From assembly GCF_015221875.1 (NCBI RefSeq), contig NZ_JACYGY010000001.1, positions 3,264,501 to 3,328,500 of the forward strand: 64,000 bases of DNA, given 5' to 3'. Of the stretch, positions 18,298 through 25,084 are shown in pieces; position 1 is the stretch's first letter; each line of letters opens with the position of its first letter. Source of the stretch: Dyadobacter subterraneus (GTDB taxonomy: Bacteria; Bacteroidota; Bacteroidia; Cytophagales; Spirosomataceae). The translations under genes and the position numbers were made by a program. The notes below the pieces were generated by a model. It saw nothing but the letters and a program-made list of their open reading frames with translations, was not told where the DNA came from and made no database searches.

Positions 18298-18555
18298 ATG
18301 GACGCCAAAATCACATTAAGTTTTGATGAACAGGTAATTCTTGATGCAAAGGAATATGCTAACGCAAATGGCATTAGCCTAAGCCGCCTGACAGAATTTT
18401 TGTTTCGTAAAATTGTAAGCGGACAGTTTAAAGAGCTGGAAGACTTTCCCGTTTCAGATTGGGTTACTATGCTGAGTGAGGGCGAAGTGGAGTATACTAA
18501 ATCAAAAAAATCCAAAGTGGATTTAAAAAAGGACTTCTACGAAAGTAAACGTTAA
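18298..18555 (+). CDS. DUF6364-type antitoxin
   Basis: 85 residues, small and charged, with the pattern of DUF6364 proteins: ITLSFDEQVILDAKEYA then GISLSRLTEFLF, which resembles a ribbon-helix-helix DNA-binding fold. Its stop codon is 3 bases before the start of a PIN-domain gene, the standard antitoxin-toxin layout. It would bind and neutralise the PIN nuclease and probably repress its own promoter. The C-terminal stretch (SKKSKVDLKKDFYESKR) is lysine-rich and probably disordered until bound to the toxin. A near-consensus -7 box (TATTTTCG) lies about 30 bases upstream. Confidence 0.75.
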   Translation: MDAKITLSFDEQVILDAKEYANANGISLSRLTEFLFRKIVSGQFKELEDFPVSDWVTMLSEGEVEYTKSKKSKVDLKKDFYESKR

Positions 18556-18558
18556 TTC

Positions 18559-18987
18559 ATGAATGTTTTTCTTGATGCAAATGTATTAATTTCAGTCGTT
18601 AACAAGGAGCAACCACTTTTTTCCTATTCCTCACGCATTCTTAGTTTGGCAGGGAATCCAAAATTTATACTTTATACTTCTGCTGTCTGGTTAGCAATAA
18701 CTTATTACTTTTCTGAAAAAAAATCAGGTAATAATTCTGCACTGGTTAAAATTAAACTTCTTGCAGATCATATTCAAACTGCGCCTGTTACACACCGCGA
18801 AGTTTTAGCTGCTACATTAAATAAATCAATTCATGATTTTGAAGATGGACTTCAGTATTATGCCGCTCTTCACGCAGGATGCACATGTATTGTCACGGAA
18901 AATATTACTGATTTTTATTTTTCTGAAATTGAAGTGATTGATTGCAAGACTTTTTTTTCCAAATATATGACTGACAAGAAATCCTGA
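18559..18987 (+). CDS. PIN-domain toxin (VapC-like ribonuclease)
   Basis: 142 residues. PIN toxins are magnesium-dependent RNases that stop growth by cutting RNA. The start MNVFLDANVLISV provides the first conserved Asp (residue 6). Later acidic positions are in HDFEDGLQYYAAL and in the IVTENITDFY block, which corresponds to the (T)RN-x-x-DF motif near the end of PIN domains. Together these could form the metal site. It is partnered with the DUF6364 gene 3 bases upstream. I see no mobile element or att-like repeats around the pair. Its RNA target is unknown. Confidence 0.8.
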   Translation: MNVFLDANVLISVVNKEQPLFSYSSRILSLAGNPKFILYTSAVWLAITYYFSEKKSGNNSALVKIKLLADHIQTAPVTHREVLAATLNKSIHDFEDGLQYYAALHAGCTCIVTENITDFYFSEIEVIDCKTFFSKYMTDKKS

Positions 18988-19047
18988 TATAATTATTATC
19001 CGTTTGCAATTTCAGTTCTAAATCTCAAACTTAACCCATAATTCATA

Positions 19048-19473
19048 ATGATTTCACCACAACAAATATCATTCCTTTTAGCCCGCCTTGCTGTTGGCAT
19101 GAGTATGTTTGGTCACGGACTGGTCCGACTTCCTAAACTGCATACGTTCAGCAACGGCATGGTCAGCCAATTTGAAAAATCAATTTTACCTGGATTTATC
19201 GTTACGCCATTCAGCTACATTCTTCCCATAGCAGAATTGCTGACAGGCATATTTTTGCTGATTGGCCTCTTTACCAAACAGGCATTAATTGCCGGTACTA
19301 TAATAATGATTGCGCTCATTTTTGGAAGTTCAATGATTGAAGAATGGGGTTCAATTCCTTCACAACTCATCCATGCCGCCTTCTTTACCATTTTATTAAC
19401 CTTTGAAAAATCCTACAATTCATTTGCAGTCGATTCGATATTGGAACGAAACAGGAAGGCGGGTTTCCAATAA
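19048..19473 (+). CDS. DoxX-family membrane protein
   Basis: 141 residues with about four membrane segments: MISPQQISFLLARLAVGMSM region, a helix from FSYILPIAELLTGIFLLIGL, ALIAGTIIMIALIFGSSM, and LIHAAFFTILLTF. GHGLVRLPK early in the chain and the ELLTGIFLL block are typical of DoxX proteins. The family is linked to quinone or thiosulfate oxidation in some archaea and to redox stress in bacteria, but the function of this member is unknown. It stands alone, separated from the next gene by an AT-rich gap. Confidence 0.75.
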   Translation: MISPQQISFLLARLAVGMSMFGHGLVRLPKLHTFSNGMVSQFEKSILPGFIVTPFSYILPIAELLTGIFLLIGLFTKQALIAGTIIMIALIFGSSMIEEWGSIPSQLIHAAFFTILLTFEKSYNSFAVDSILERNRKAGFQ

Positions 19474-19816
19474 ATCGATATGTATTGAAAATATAAAAAG
19501 ATGATAAAGTATAGAACTTTAAGTATGTGGAAATACAATCAAAAGTATTATCCTATATCTACTTTATATTCCGACCATGACTTAAATACATATAATAAGT
19601 AGTTATCAAATTATACATATTATTAGTATCATACTTTTATTAAATATTTAACTAACTGGATATATAATATGAACTATAAATATTAATACCAATAATTTTT
19701 AGCACTCATTAGCAAGTAATTACAAACTCCCTATTCATATTTGAACATTTTGCTCTTGAAATCTCAAAACGAATAATGCCATTCTGCTTACCTAAAAATC
19801 TCATTATAAAAATATT
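19474..19816. other. AT-rich intergenic region with no gene
   Basis: About 340 bases, very rich in A and T. I see no open frame with coding character, no clear hairpin terminator and no repeat longer than expected from base composition. It separates the DoxX gene from the Rrf2 promoter. Confidence 0.6.
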
Positions 19817-19846
19817 TTTGAATTACTGAAACTTAATTTACCTTTG
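19817..19846 (+). promoter_or_regulatory. Promoter of the Rrf2 regulator gene
   Basis: TTTG (19817-19820), an 18-base spacer and TACCTTTG (19839-19846) match the Bacteroidota -33/-7 pattern TTTG ... TAnnTTTG closely. The -7 box directly abuts a 25-bp palindrome that ends on the first base of the start codon, so bound repressor would cover the transcription start. Confidence 0.7.
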
Positions 19847-19871
19847 TACTGTAATAATAAAAATTACAGTA
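19847..19871. promoter_or_regulatory. Rrf2 operator 1 (25-bp palindrome)
   Basis: TACTGTAAT and ATTACAGTA are perfect 9-base inverted arms around a 7-base spacer. The site lies between the -7 box and the ATG of the Rrf2 gene, which fits autorepression. A diverged copy with the same 9-7-9 layout lies before the next gene (20296-20320). Confidence 0.75.
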
Positions 19872-20281
19872 TGAGTAACGGAAGATTTGCCATATCGGTC
19901 CATATTTTAACATTGCTCGCCAGTGAGCCGGGAGAATACTGCTCTTCGGATTATCTTTCTGGCAGTATCAATATCAATCCGGTATTGGTTAGAAAGGAAT
20001 TGATAAATCTTCGAAATCATGGTTTAGTTATAAGTAAGGAAGGAAAGACAGGTGGCAGCACTTTGGCTAAACCAGCAGAATTAATCGCGATGTCTGATAT
20101 TTATGAAGCGGTTCGTGAGAAACAATTTTTGGGAAAAAGTATAAACGAACCTAACCCGGCATGTCCGATTGGAAGACAAATTAATCAGCATCTTGATGAT
20201 CTTTATCTGGAATCAGAAAGAGCATTAATGCGAAGCCTGGACAACATGAACCTGGCTGAATTTTTACAAAAATTTGCTTAA
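19871..20281 (+). CDS. Rrf2-family transcriptional regulator (YwnA-like)
   Basis: 136 residues from the ATG at 19871; an upstream TTG at 19844 lies inside the promoter and is rejected. The N-terminal winged helix includes RFAISVHILTLLAS, SGSININPVLVRKELINLR and the wing GKTGGSTLAKP. It lacks the three-cysteine iron-sulfur cluster of IscR or NsrR. Only two Cys are present: one in EYCSSD and one in NPACPIG, the latter conserved in YwnA-type members. This suggests sensing of electrophiles or thiol stress rather than Fe-S status (inference). A perfect palindrome overlaps its start and a related one precedes the downstream oxidoreductase, so it probably represses both. The same regulator-oxidoreductase pairing is seen for ywnA-ywnB in Bacillus. 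Confidence 0.85.
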   Translation: MSNGRFAISVHILTLLASEPGEYCSSDYLSGSININPVLVRKELINLRNHGLVISKEGKTGGSTLAKPAELIAMSDIYEAVREKQFLGKSINEPNPACPIGRQINQHLDDLYLESERALMRSLDNMNLAEFLQKFA

Positions 20282-20295
20282 TTTTTTTTGAATAA

Positions 20296-20320
20296 AACTG
20301 TAACAATTTTTATTCCAGTA
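20296..20320. promoter_or_regulatory. Rrf2 operator 2 (diverged 25-bp palindrome)
   Basis: AACTGTAAC, a 7-base spacer, then ATTCCAGTA. Compared with operator 1 the left arm matches 7 of 9 and the right arm 8 of 9, and the spacer length is identical. It lies 30 bases before the oxidoreductase ATG (20351). A TTTG at 20287-20290 could be the -33 box, in which case the palindrome covers the -7 region. Confidence 0.6.
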
Positions 20321-20350
20321 ATATTTATTTAAACTAAAAAATAACATAAA

Positions 20351-21004
20351 ATGAAAGTAGCATTGATCGGAACAACAGGATTTGTAGGCTCACACCTGGT
20401 AACAGAATTACTAAATCGTGGACACGAAGTTACAGCCATTGTGCGCAGTCCTGAAAAAGTTACAGCACAAAGTCCGTTGTTAAAAGTTGTTGAAGGGGAT
20501 GTTTTCAACGAAGATAAATTGGCCGAGCAACTGGCAGGAAATGATGTTGTATTAAGCGCTTACAATCCTGGGTGGACAAATCCTGATATTTATGCTGAAT
20601 TTCTAAAAGGATCCGCGGCTATTCAATCAGCAACAAAGAAAGCAGGAGTAAAAAGATATTTCACCGTGGGTGGCGCTGGCAGTCTGGAAGTTGCTCCCGG
20701 AGTACAACTTATCGACACACCCGGCTTTCCCGAAGAAATCAAACCTGGTGCAAATGCAGCTCGTGAATATTATGACATTTTGAAGAATGAAACCGAACTA
20801 GACTGGACAGTTATCAGCCCGGCCATTGAAATGCATCAGGGAACCGCTGGTGTTCGAAAAGGTGTTTACAGGGTTGGAGAAAATAGTCCTGTTTTTGACG
20901 AAAATGGCCGTAGTGTAATTTCCGTTGAGGATATGAGTATGGCTATTGTTGATGAATTGGAAAATCCAAATTTTATCAAAAAACGTTTTACAACAGCTTA
21001 CTAG
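20351..21004 (+). CDS. NAD(P)-binding oxidoreductase (YwnB/NmrA-like SDR)
   Basis: 217 residues. An atypical short-chain dehydrogenase with the N-terminal Rossmann motif KVALIGTTGFVGSHLVTELL (Gly-x-x-Gly-x-x-Gly) and the usual IVRSPEKV and VVEGDVFNEDKLAEQL segments of NmrA/YwnB-like proteins. YFTVGGAGSLEV replaces the YxxxK active site, as is normal in this group. WTVISPAIEM is also conserved. The reaction is unknown; members are linked to quinone or redox stress. The gene follows the Rrf2 regulator by 69 bases and carries a matching operator in that gap, so it is probably the regulator's main target. Confidence 0.85.
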   Translation: MKVALIGTTGFVGSHLVTELLNRGHEVTAIVRSPEKVTAQSPLLKVVEGDVFNEDKLAEQLAGNDVVLSAYNPGWTNPDIYAEFLKGSAAIQSATKKAGVKRYFTVGGAGSLEVAPGVQLIDTPGFPEEIKPGANAAREYYDILKNETELDWTVISPAIEMHQGTAGVRKGVYRVGENSPVFDENGRSVISVEDMSMAIVDELENPNFIKKRFTTAY

Positions 21005-21035
21005 ATTGCTTTTTTGGTCTCATACTTGAAAACAG

Positions 21036-21076
21036 AGGACTGGAATTTTGAACATTTCCAAGTCCTTTTGTTTTGT
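21036..21076 (+). terminator. Probable terminator after the YwnB-like gene
   Basis: AGGACT-GGAA pairs with TTCC-AAGTCCT (one bulged base), followed by a T-rich stretch. Confidence 0.6.
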
Positions 21077-21093
21077 AATTGCTGATAATCAAA

Positions 21094-21978
21094 ATGAACA
21101 GAGCGCATTTTATCAAAGCAATTTCTATTTTACCGCTTACTTTAAATATAATGAAATTAAATGATCTGAAAAACATAACAGACGATTTTAAGAATAGTGA
21201 CCTGATGCCGGTTCTTTTCACGGGCCACGGTTCACCAATGAATGGTATTGAAGACAACGAGTTTACGGAATATTGGAGGAAATTAGGAAACGAAATCCCA
21301 AAACCAACCGCAGTTTTATGTATTTCCGCCCACTGGCTGACAACCGGCACCAAGGTCACGGCCATGACAGCACCAAAAACCATTCATGATTTTGGAGGAT
21401 TTCCCAAAGCATTATTTGATGTGCAATATCCAGCACCGGGCAACCCGGCGCTCGCAAAAGAAACTGCCGCGTTAATAAAAAGTACACATGTAGGGCTTGA
21501 TCATGAATGGGGTCTGGATCACGGAACCTGGTCGGTGGTTTGTCAGATGTATCCGGAAGCTAATATTCCTGTTTTGCAGTTGAGCATTGATTACGGAAAA
21601 CCGGCGGCTTATCACTATGCATTAGCAAAAGAATTGGCTTCTTTAAGAAAAAAAGGTGTTTTGATTATCGGAAGTGGAAATATGATCCACAATTTAAGGA
21701 TGATCGCATGGGACAAAGCCGAACTTCCTGAGTATGGCTTTGACTGGGCACTTGAACTTAATTCAAAATTTAAAGAGCTGATCCTGAATGGAGATCACGA
21801 TCCGATCATCAATTACCAGAATTTCGGAATTGCCGGAAAATATGCGATCCCGACACCTGACCATTATTATCCTTTACTGTATTCTCTTGGATTACAAAAT
21901 AGCAAGGAACAAGCGACCATCTTTAATGATAAGGCAGTAATGGGCTCACTGACAATGACTTCGGTGCGGATTGGTTAG
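21094..21978 (+). CDS. ygiD: 4,5-DOPA dioxygenase extradiol-like protein (YgiD)
   Basis: 294 residues from the ATG at 21094. The family resembles extradiol ring-cleavage dioxygenases (LigB fold) and E. coli YgiD opens DOPA. The metal-binding histidines are present in FTGHGSPM, CISAHW, LDHGTWSV and GNMIHNLR. The N-terminal MNRAHFIKAISILPLTLNI looks mildly hydrophobic, like a degenerate leader, and is conserved in Bacteroidota members as I recall; the core begins at LMPVLFTGHG. An in-frame TTG at 21079 is rejected. It sits just downstream of the Rrf2/YwnB pair but behind a hairpin, so co-regulation is uncertain. Catechol-like substrates would fit a redox-stress locus (inference). Confidence 0.85.
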   Translation: MNRAHFIKAISILPLTLNIMKLNDLKNITDDFKNSDLMPVLFTGHGSPMNGIEDNEFTEYWRKLGNEIPKPTAVLCISAHWLTTGTKVTAMTAPKTIHDFGGFPKALFDVQYPAPGNPALAKETAALIKSTHVGLDHEWGLDHGTWSVVCQMYPEANIPVLQLSIDYGKPAAYHYALAKELASLRKKGVLIIGSGNMIHNLRMIAWDKAELPEYGFDWALELNSKFKELILNGDHDPIINYQNFGIAGKYAIPTPDHYYPLLYSLGLQNSKEQATIFNDKAVMGSLTMTSVRIG

Positions 21979-22013
21979 CATTGGTTTTTTAATTTATAAT
22001 TATTGTCAGATCT

Positions 22014-22046
22014 GGCCCTTAGAGATTTCTATGGGCCTTTTTTTTA
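22014..22046 (+). terminator. Rho-independent terminator after ygiD
   Basis: GGCCC-TTAGA pairs with TCTAT-GGGCC (one mismatch), a 4-base loop, then eight or more T residues. Confidence 0.85.
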
Positions 22047-22140
22047 TTTAACAAACATGATTTATTAACCCAAGATCTACATGGAATGGCATGATTTTTC
22101 TTTATATTTTGGAAGAAATTTTAACTAAAATAAGGAAAAC

Positions 22141-22578
22141 ATGAACCGAGAACTCATAGCCACCACGTCCATTTCAATATTTGCAAGCCCATTAGAAGTC
22201 TGGAAATCGCTGATTGATCCGGACATTATAAAGCAATATATGCATGGAACTGAAACGCAGACAACCTGGGAATTGCACACACCTATTACTTTCAGAGGCG
22301 AATGGGAAGGTGTTCCATATGTTGACAAAGGCGAAATCGTGGAAATAATTCCGGAAAGAGTTTTAAGTTATACCTATTGGAGTCCATTGTCCGGAACAGA
22401 AGATTTTGAAGATAATTACGCAATCATTACCTATCATATTTCTCCGTATGATGATGAAACCACACTAACGGTAACGCAGGATAATATAGAAGATGAAGAC
22501 AAAGTAGTGGCAGCCGAAGAAAACTGGATGAAAACTTTAACACATCTAAAGAAAATTCTTGAACTGAAAAATCATTAA
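22141..22578 (+). CDS. SRPBCC-domain protein (AHSA1/START-like)
   Basis: 145 residues forming one helix-grip SRPBCC domain of the AHSA1 type. Typical blocks are ATTSISIFASPLEVWKSLID at the N-terminus, ITFRGEWEGVPYVDKGEIVE, and VLSYTYWSPLSGTED. The family binds hydrophobic ligands or acts as a co-chaperone. No specific ligand can be named here. It has terminators on both sides, so it is a single-gene unit. Cytoplasmic. Confidence 0.8.
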   Translation: MNRELIATTSISIFASPLEVWKSLIDPDIIKQYMHGTETQTTWELHTPITFRGEWEGVPYVDKGEIVEIIPERVLSYTYWSPLSGTEDFEDNYAIITYHISPYDDETTLTVTQDNIEDEDKVVAAEENWMKTLTHLKKILELKNH

Positions 22579-22588
22579 AATATCATTT

Positions 22589-22627
22589 GCCGGTGTCAAT
22601 CTTTCAGATTTTGATACCGGCTTTTTT
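22589..22627 (+). terminator. Rho-independent terminator after the SRPBCC gene
   Basis: GCCGGTGTCAA (22589-22599) pairs with TTGATACCGGC (22611-22621; one G-T), followed by six T residues. Confidence 0.85.
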
Positions 22628-22660
22628 CTGCCATTTAACTTGGATATTATTCTTATTCCT

Positions 22661-22777
22661 TCAAAAAAACACCAGCTGTTTTCGCACCAATTCTTTATAG
22701 TCGGCTTTCACATTTGCCGGACTTTTTTGATCAAACAAAATCGGTAATGCATAATTGAAGAAAGTCACATTATTAGA
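22661..22777 (-). pseudogene. Possible gene remnant (C-terminal fragment, about 38 codons)
   Basis: Read on the minus strand, this stretch has no start codon but gives a protein-like peptide including FFNYALPILFDQKSPANV and DYKELVRKQL before a stop at 22661-22663. A stop codon lies directly upstream in frame (22778-22780). The mixture of hydrophobic and charged residues looks more like a decayed C-terminus than random AT-rich DNA. I do not recognise the family. Confidence 0.3.
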
Positions 22778-23112
22778 TCACTTGCTATATTGATCCCACC
22801 CGAAACTTCATTATCTGATACGGGTAACACTGGGATAATTTTAATTTAACATTTAGGTAACATTGGAGTGTTAATTAATGATGTTCTTTGCATCTTTAAT
22901 CTGACATCATTCATCATAAATACATTTCATATGCTTCATTTATATTCTACTTATTAAAAAGATGTATACTAATCATACTTTATATACTTTTTATTTTTTC
23001 TAATAATACTAGATGTATTATAATTATAAAAAGTGTGAACTTATAAATTACTCAATTACAAATAGTTGAATTGATTTCAAACTATCTACTGACATCATAA
23101 AAAAGATAAATT
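22778..23112. promoter_or_regulatory. AT-rich upstream region of the porin gene
   Basis: No gene is seen. The useful structure is a direct repeat at 22823-22866 (described separately). The last 200 bases are very AT-rich. I could not assign a confident -33/-7 promoter. Confidence 0.5.
22823..22866. repeat. Direct repeat, possible regulator binding site
   Basis: GGTAACACTGG (22823-22833) and GGTAACATTGG (22856-22866) match at 10 of 11 positions. Their starts are 33 bases apart, about three helical turns, so both would face the same side of the DNA. They lie about 250 bases before the porin start. Confidence 0.45.
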
Positions 23113-24444
23113 TTGAATTTTACCAAAAAATGGATCATAGGATTCGTGTTTCTGCTTGTATTTTTAAAACCTAATTTCACTTTTGCGCAGCGTTTCCTGA
23201 TGGATCTTGTTGATACAACCAACACTATGGGAAAAGGAATGCTGTCAATCTATGAACGTTACAACCGCGTTCGGATCAGTGGATATATTCAACCGCAGTT
23301 TCAATTTACAAATGCGAAAGGTGCAGAAAGTTTTGCCGGAGGTAATTTTTCGGAACTTTCCAACAATCGGTTTATGCTGAGACGCGGAAGATTACGTGTC
23401 GATTATGCGCATTTAAATGAAAAAGGAGAACCAACTTCTTACTTCGTTTTCCAGTTTGACGGAACAGAAAGAGGCGTTGCGATCCGGGATTTTTGGGGAC
23501 GATTTTATGAAAATAAATTCAAACTTTTTGCCCTGACAACCGGGATGTTCGCAAGACCCTTTGGCTATGAAGTTAACCTTTCATCAGCGAATCGCGAGAG
23601 TCCGGAACGTGGAAGAATGTCTCAGATACTGATGAAAACGGAACGTGATATTGGGGTGATGCTTACTGTAAATAAAAGGAATAAAAACGGACGCCCATCG
23701 GATTTCAAACTGGACATTGGCCTATTTAATGGACAGGGAATGTCAGGGCCGACAGATTATGACAGTCACAAAGATGTTATAGCGAGGGTTAGTATGAAGC
23801 CAAAAAAAATTAATCCTGCTTCACCAATTTTAATTTCTGCGGCAGTTTCCGGATATGCCGGTGGCATTACCAGTCAGTCGAATGTACTTTACAAAGTTCA
23901 AAGAAAAAGTGACAGCTATGAGATGGTTCGCGATAGCTCAAAAAGTAATTTTGGAAAAGCAACTCCAAGAAATTATGCCGGTGCAGACATCCAGTTTGTA
24001 ATTCCTAACAAGAAAGGACAAACCGAATTCCGTGCAGAATATATCAAAGGAAAACAAACTGCAACTGCTTTAAGCAGTGAAACACCTGGAACTTATCCTA
24101 TAACCAACAACTTGAAAGACCCGTTATATACAAGAAGTTTTGACGGAGCTTATTTCTATTTTCTTCAAAATCTGAATAGTGTAGATCACCAGTTTGTACT
24201 AAAATATGATTGGTATGATCCAAATAAAAAGATTTCCGGAAAAGAGGTTTCCGCCGCAAATGGTTTTAGCAAGGCAGATCTGCGATACAATACTCTTGGG
24301 GTCGGCTATGTTTACCGCGCCAATGAATCTCTGAAATTTATGTTTTATTATGACTTTGTCAAAAATGAAAAATCAGATTTGACAGGTTTTACCGAAGATG
24401 CCAAGGATGACGTTTTCACGGCCCGGGTTCAGTATAATTTCTAA
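23113..24444 (+). CDS. Outer-membrane porin, OprO/OprP (phosphate-selective) family
   Basis: 443 residues. These porins are trimeric outer-membrane channels for phosphate or other anions. The signal peptide is WIIGFVFLLVFLKPNFTFAQ, followed by a long beta-barrel region rich in alternating aromatic residues: RISGYIQPQFQF, NRFMLRRGRLRVDYA, and a final strand VFTARVQYNF ending in Phe as expected for BAM-assembled barrels. The start is a TTG at 23113; there is no ATG ahead of the signal peptide and a stop lies two codons upstream. The specificity for phosphate is a family name and not shown here. A long AT-rich upstream region with a direct repeat precedes it, and a near-perfect terminator follows. 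Confidence 0.85.
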   Translation: MNFTKKWIIGFVFLLVFLKPNFTFAQRFLMDLVDTTNTMGKGMLSIYERYNRVRISGYIQPQFQFTNAKGAESFAGGNFSELSNNRFMLRRGRLRVDYAHLNEKGEPTSYFVFQFDGTERGVAIRDFWGRFYENKFKLFALTTGMFARPFGYEVNLSSANRESPERGRMSQILMKTERDIGVMLTVNKRNKNGRPSDFKLDIGLFNGQGMSGPTDYDSHKDVIARVSMKPKKINPASPILISAAVSGYAGGITSQSNVLYKVQRKSDSYEMVRDSSKSNFGKATPRNYAGADIQFVIPNKKGQTEFRAEYIKGKQTATALSSETPGTYPITNNLKDPLYTRSFDGAYFYFLQNLNSVDHQFVLKYDWYDPNKKISGKEVSAANGFSKADLRYNTLGVGYVYRANESLKFMFYYDFVKNEKSDLTGFTEDAKDDVFTARVQYNF

Positions 24445-24454
24445 TAAAGTTACA

Positions 24455-24497
24455 CCAAAAACGGAGCCTGGAAATAATTTCCAGGCTCCGTTTTTGG
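24455..24497. terminator. Strong bidirectional terminator
   Basis: Perfect 20-base inverted arms (24455-24474 and 24478-24497) around a 3-base loop, with runs of five A and five T near the ends. It serves the porin gene and the convergent SRPBCC gene. Confidence 0.9.
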
Positions 24498-24522
24498 TAA
24501 TAAATATAGGATAACTAATTTT

Positions 24523-24978
24523 TTATGAGCCAAAGCGCTGTGTCAAAATTTTCTTTCTGTAACTGAAAATACCTTTTACTTCATTGTTGACAAAAACCGA
24601 ATCAACGATATCGCCTAAAAACCAAAGCGGTAATTTGTAGTTTAAAATATCTTCCATCAAAACTCCACCTTCCACTTCTGTGAAATGATGCTGATGATGC
24701 CAGAAAGCATAAGGTCCAAAACGCTGTTCATCTATAAAATATTTTCTATCTTCAACATGCGTGATTTCAGTACACCATTTTAAAGGAATCCCAAGAACCG
24801 GCTTAACAATGTAACGAATAATCTGTCCGGCATACATGTGCTCTCTCGAATGTTTTGAAGTAACGACAAAACCCATATGCGGCGGAGTGATTTCTTTCAG
24901 ATTTGCAGGATTTGAAAAAAACTCCCATGCTTCATCAAGAGAAATGGGTAACTGTTGTGTAAAATATAACTCTTGCAT
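24523..24978 (-). CDS. SRPBCC-family protein (coenzyme Q-binding/cyclase-like)
   Basis: 151 residues from the ATG at 24978, which gives MQELYFTQQLPISLDEAWEFFSNPANL, the usual family N-terminus; the frame stays open to an ATG at 25005. ITPPHMGFVV, WCTEITHVE and a QRFGPYAFWHHQHHF block with several His/Trp residues match the SRPBCC ligand-binding proteins often annotated as cell-division inhibitor-like in Bacteroidota. The fold binds lipophilic molecules. The true ligand is unknown. It lies downstream of tex on the same strand. Confidence 0.75.
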   Translation of the reverse strand: MQELYFTQQLPISLDEAWEFFSNPANLKEITPPHMGFVVTSKHSREHMYAGQIIRYIVKPVLGIPLKWCTEITHVEDRKYFIDEQRFGPYAFWHHQHHFTEVEGGVLMEDILNYKLPLWFLGDIVDSVFVNNEVKGIFSYRKKILTQRFGS

Positions 24979-25084
24979 GAAATAGGTCTGGTAATTAAGT
25001 TCCAAATGTTAATCAAACCGATAAACAATCGTGCCTTGTTTTCAAAAAAATTGATTGCCCGGATATAAATGCATCAAAAAAATT

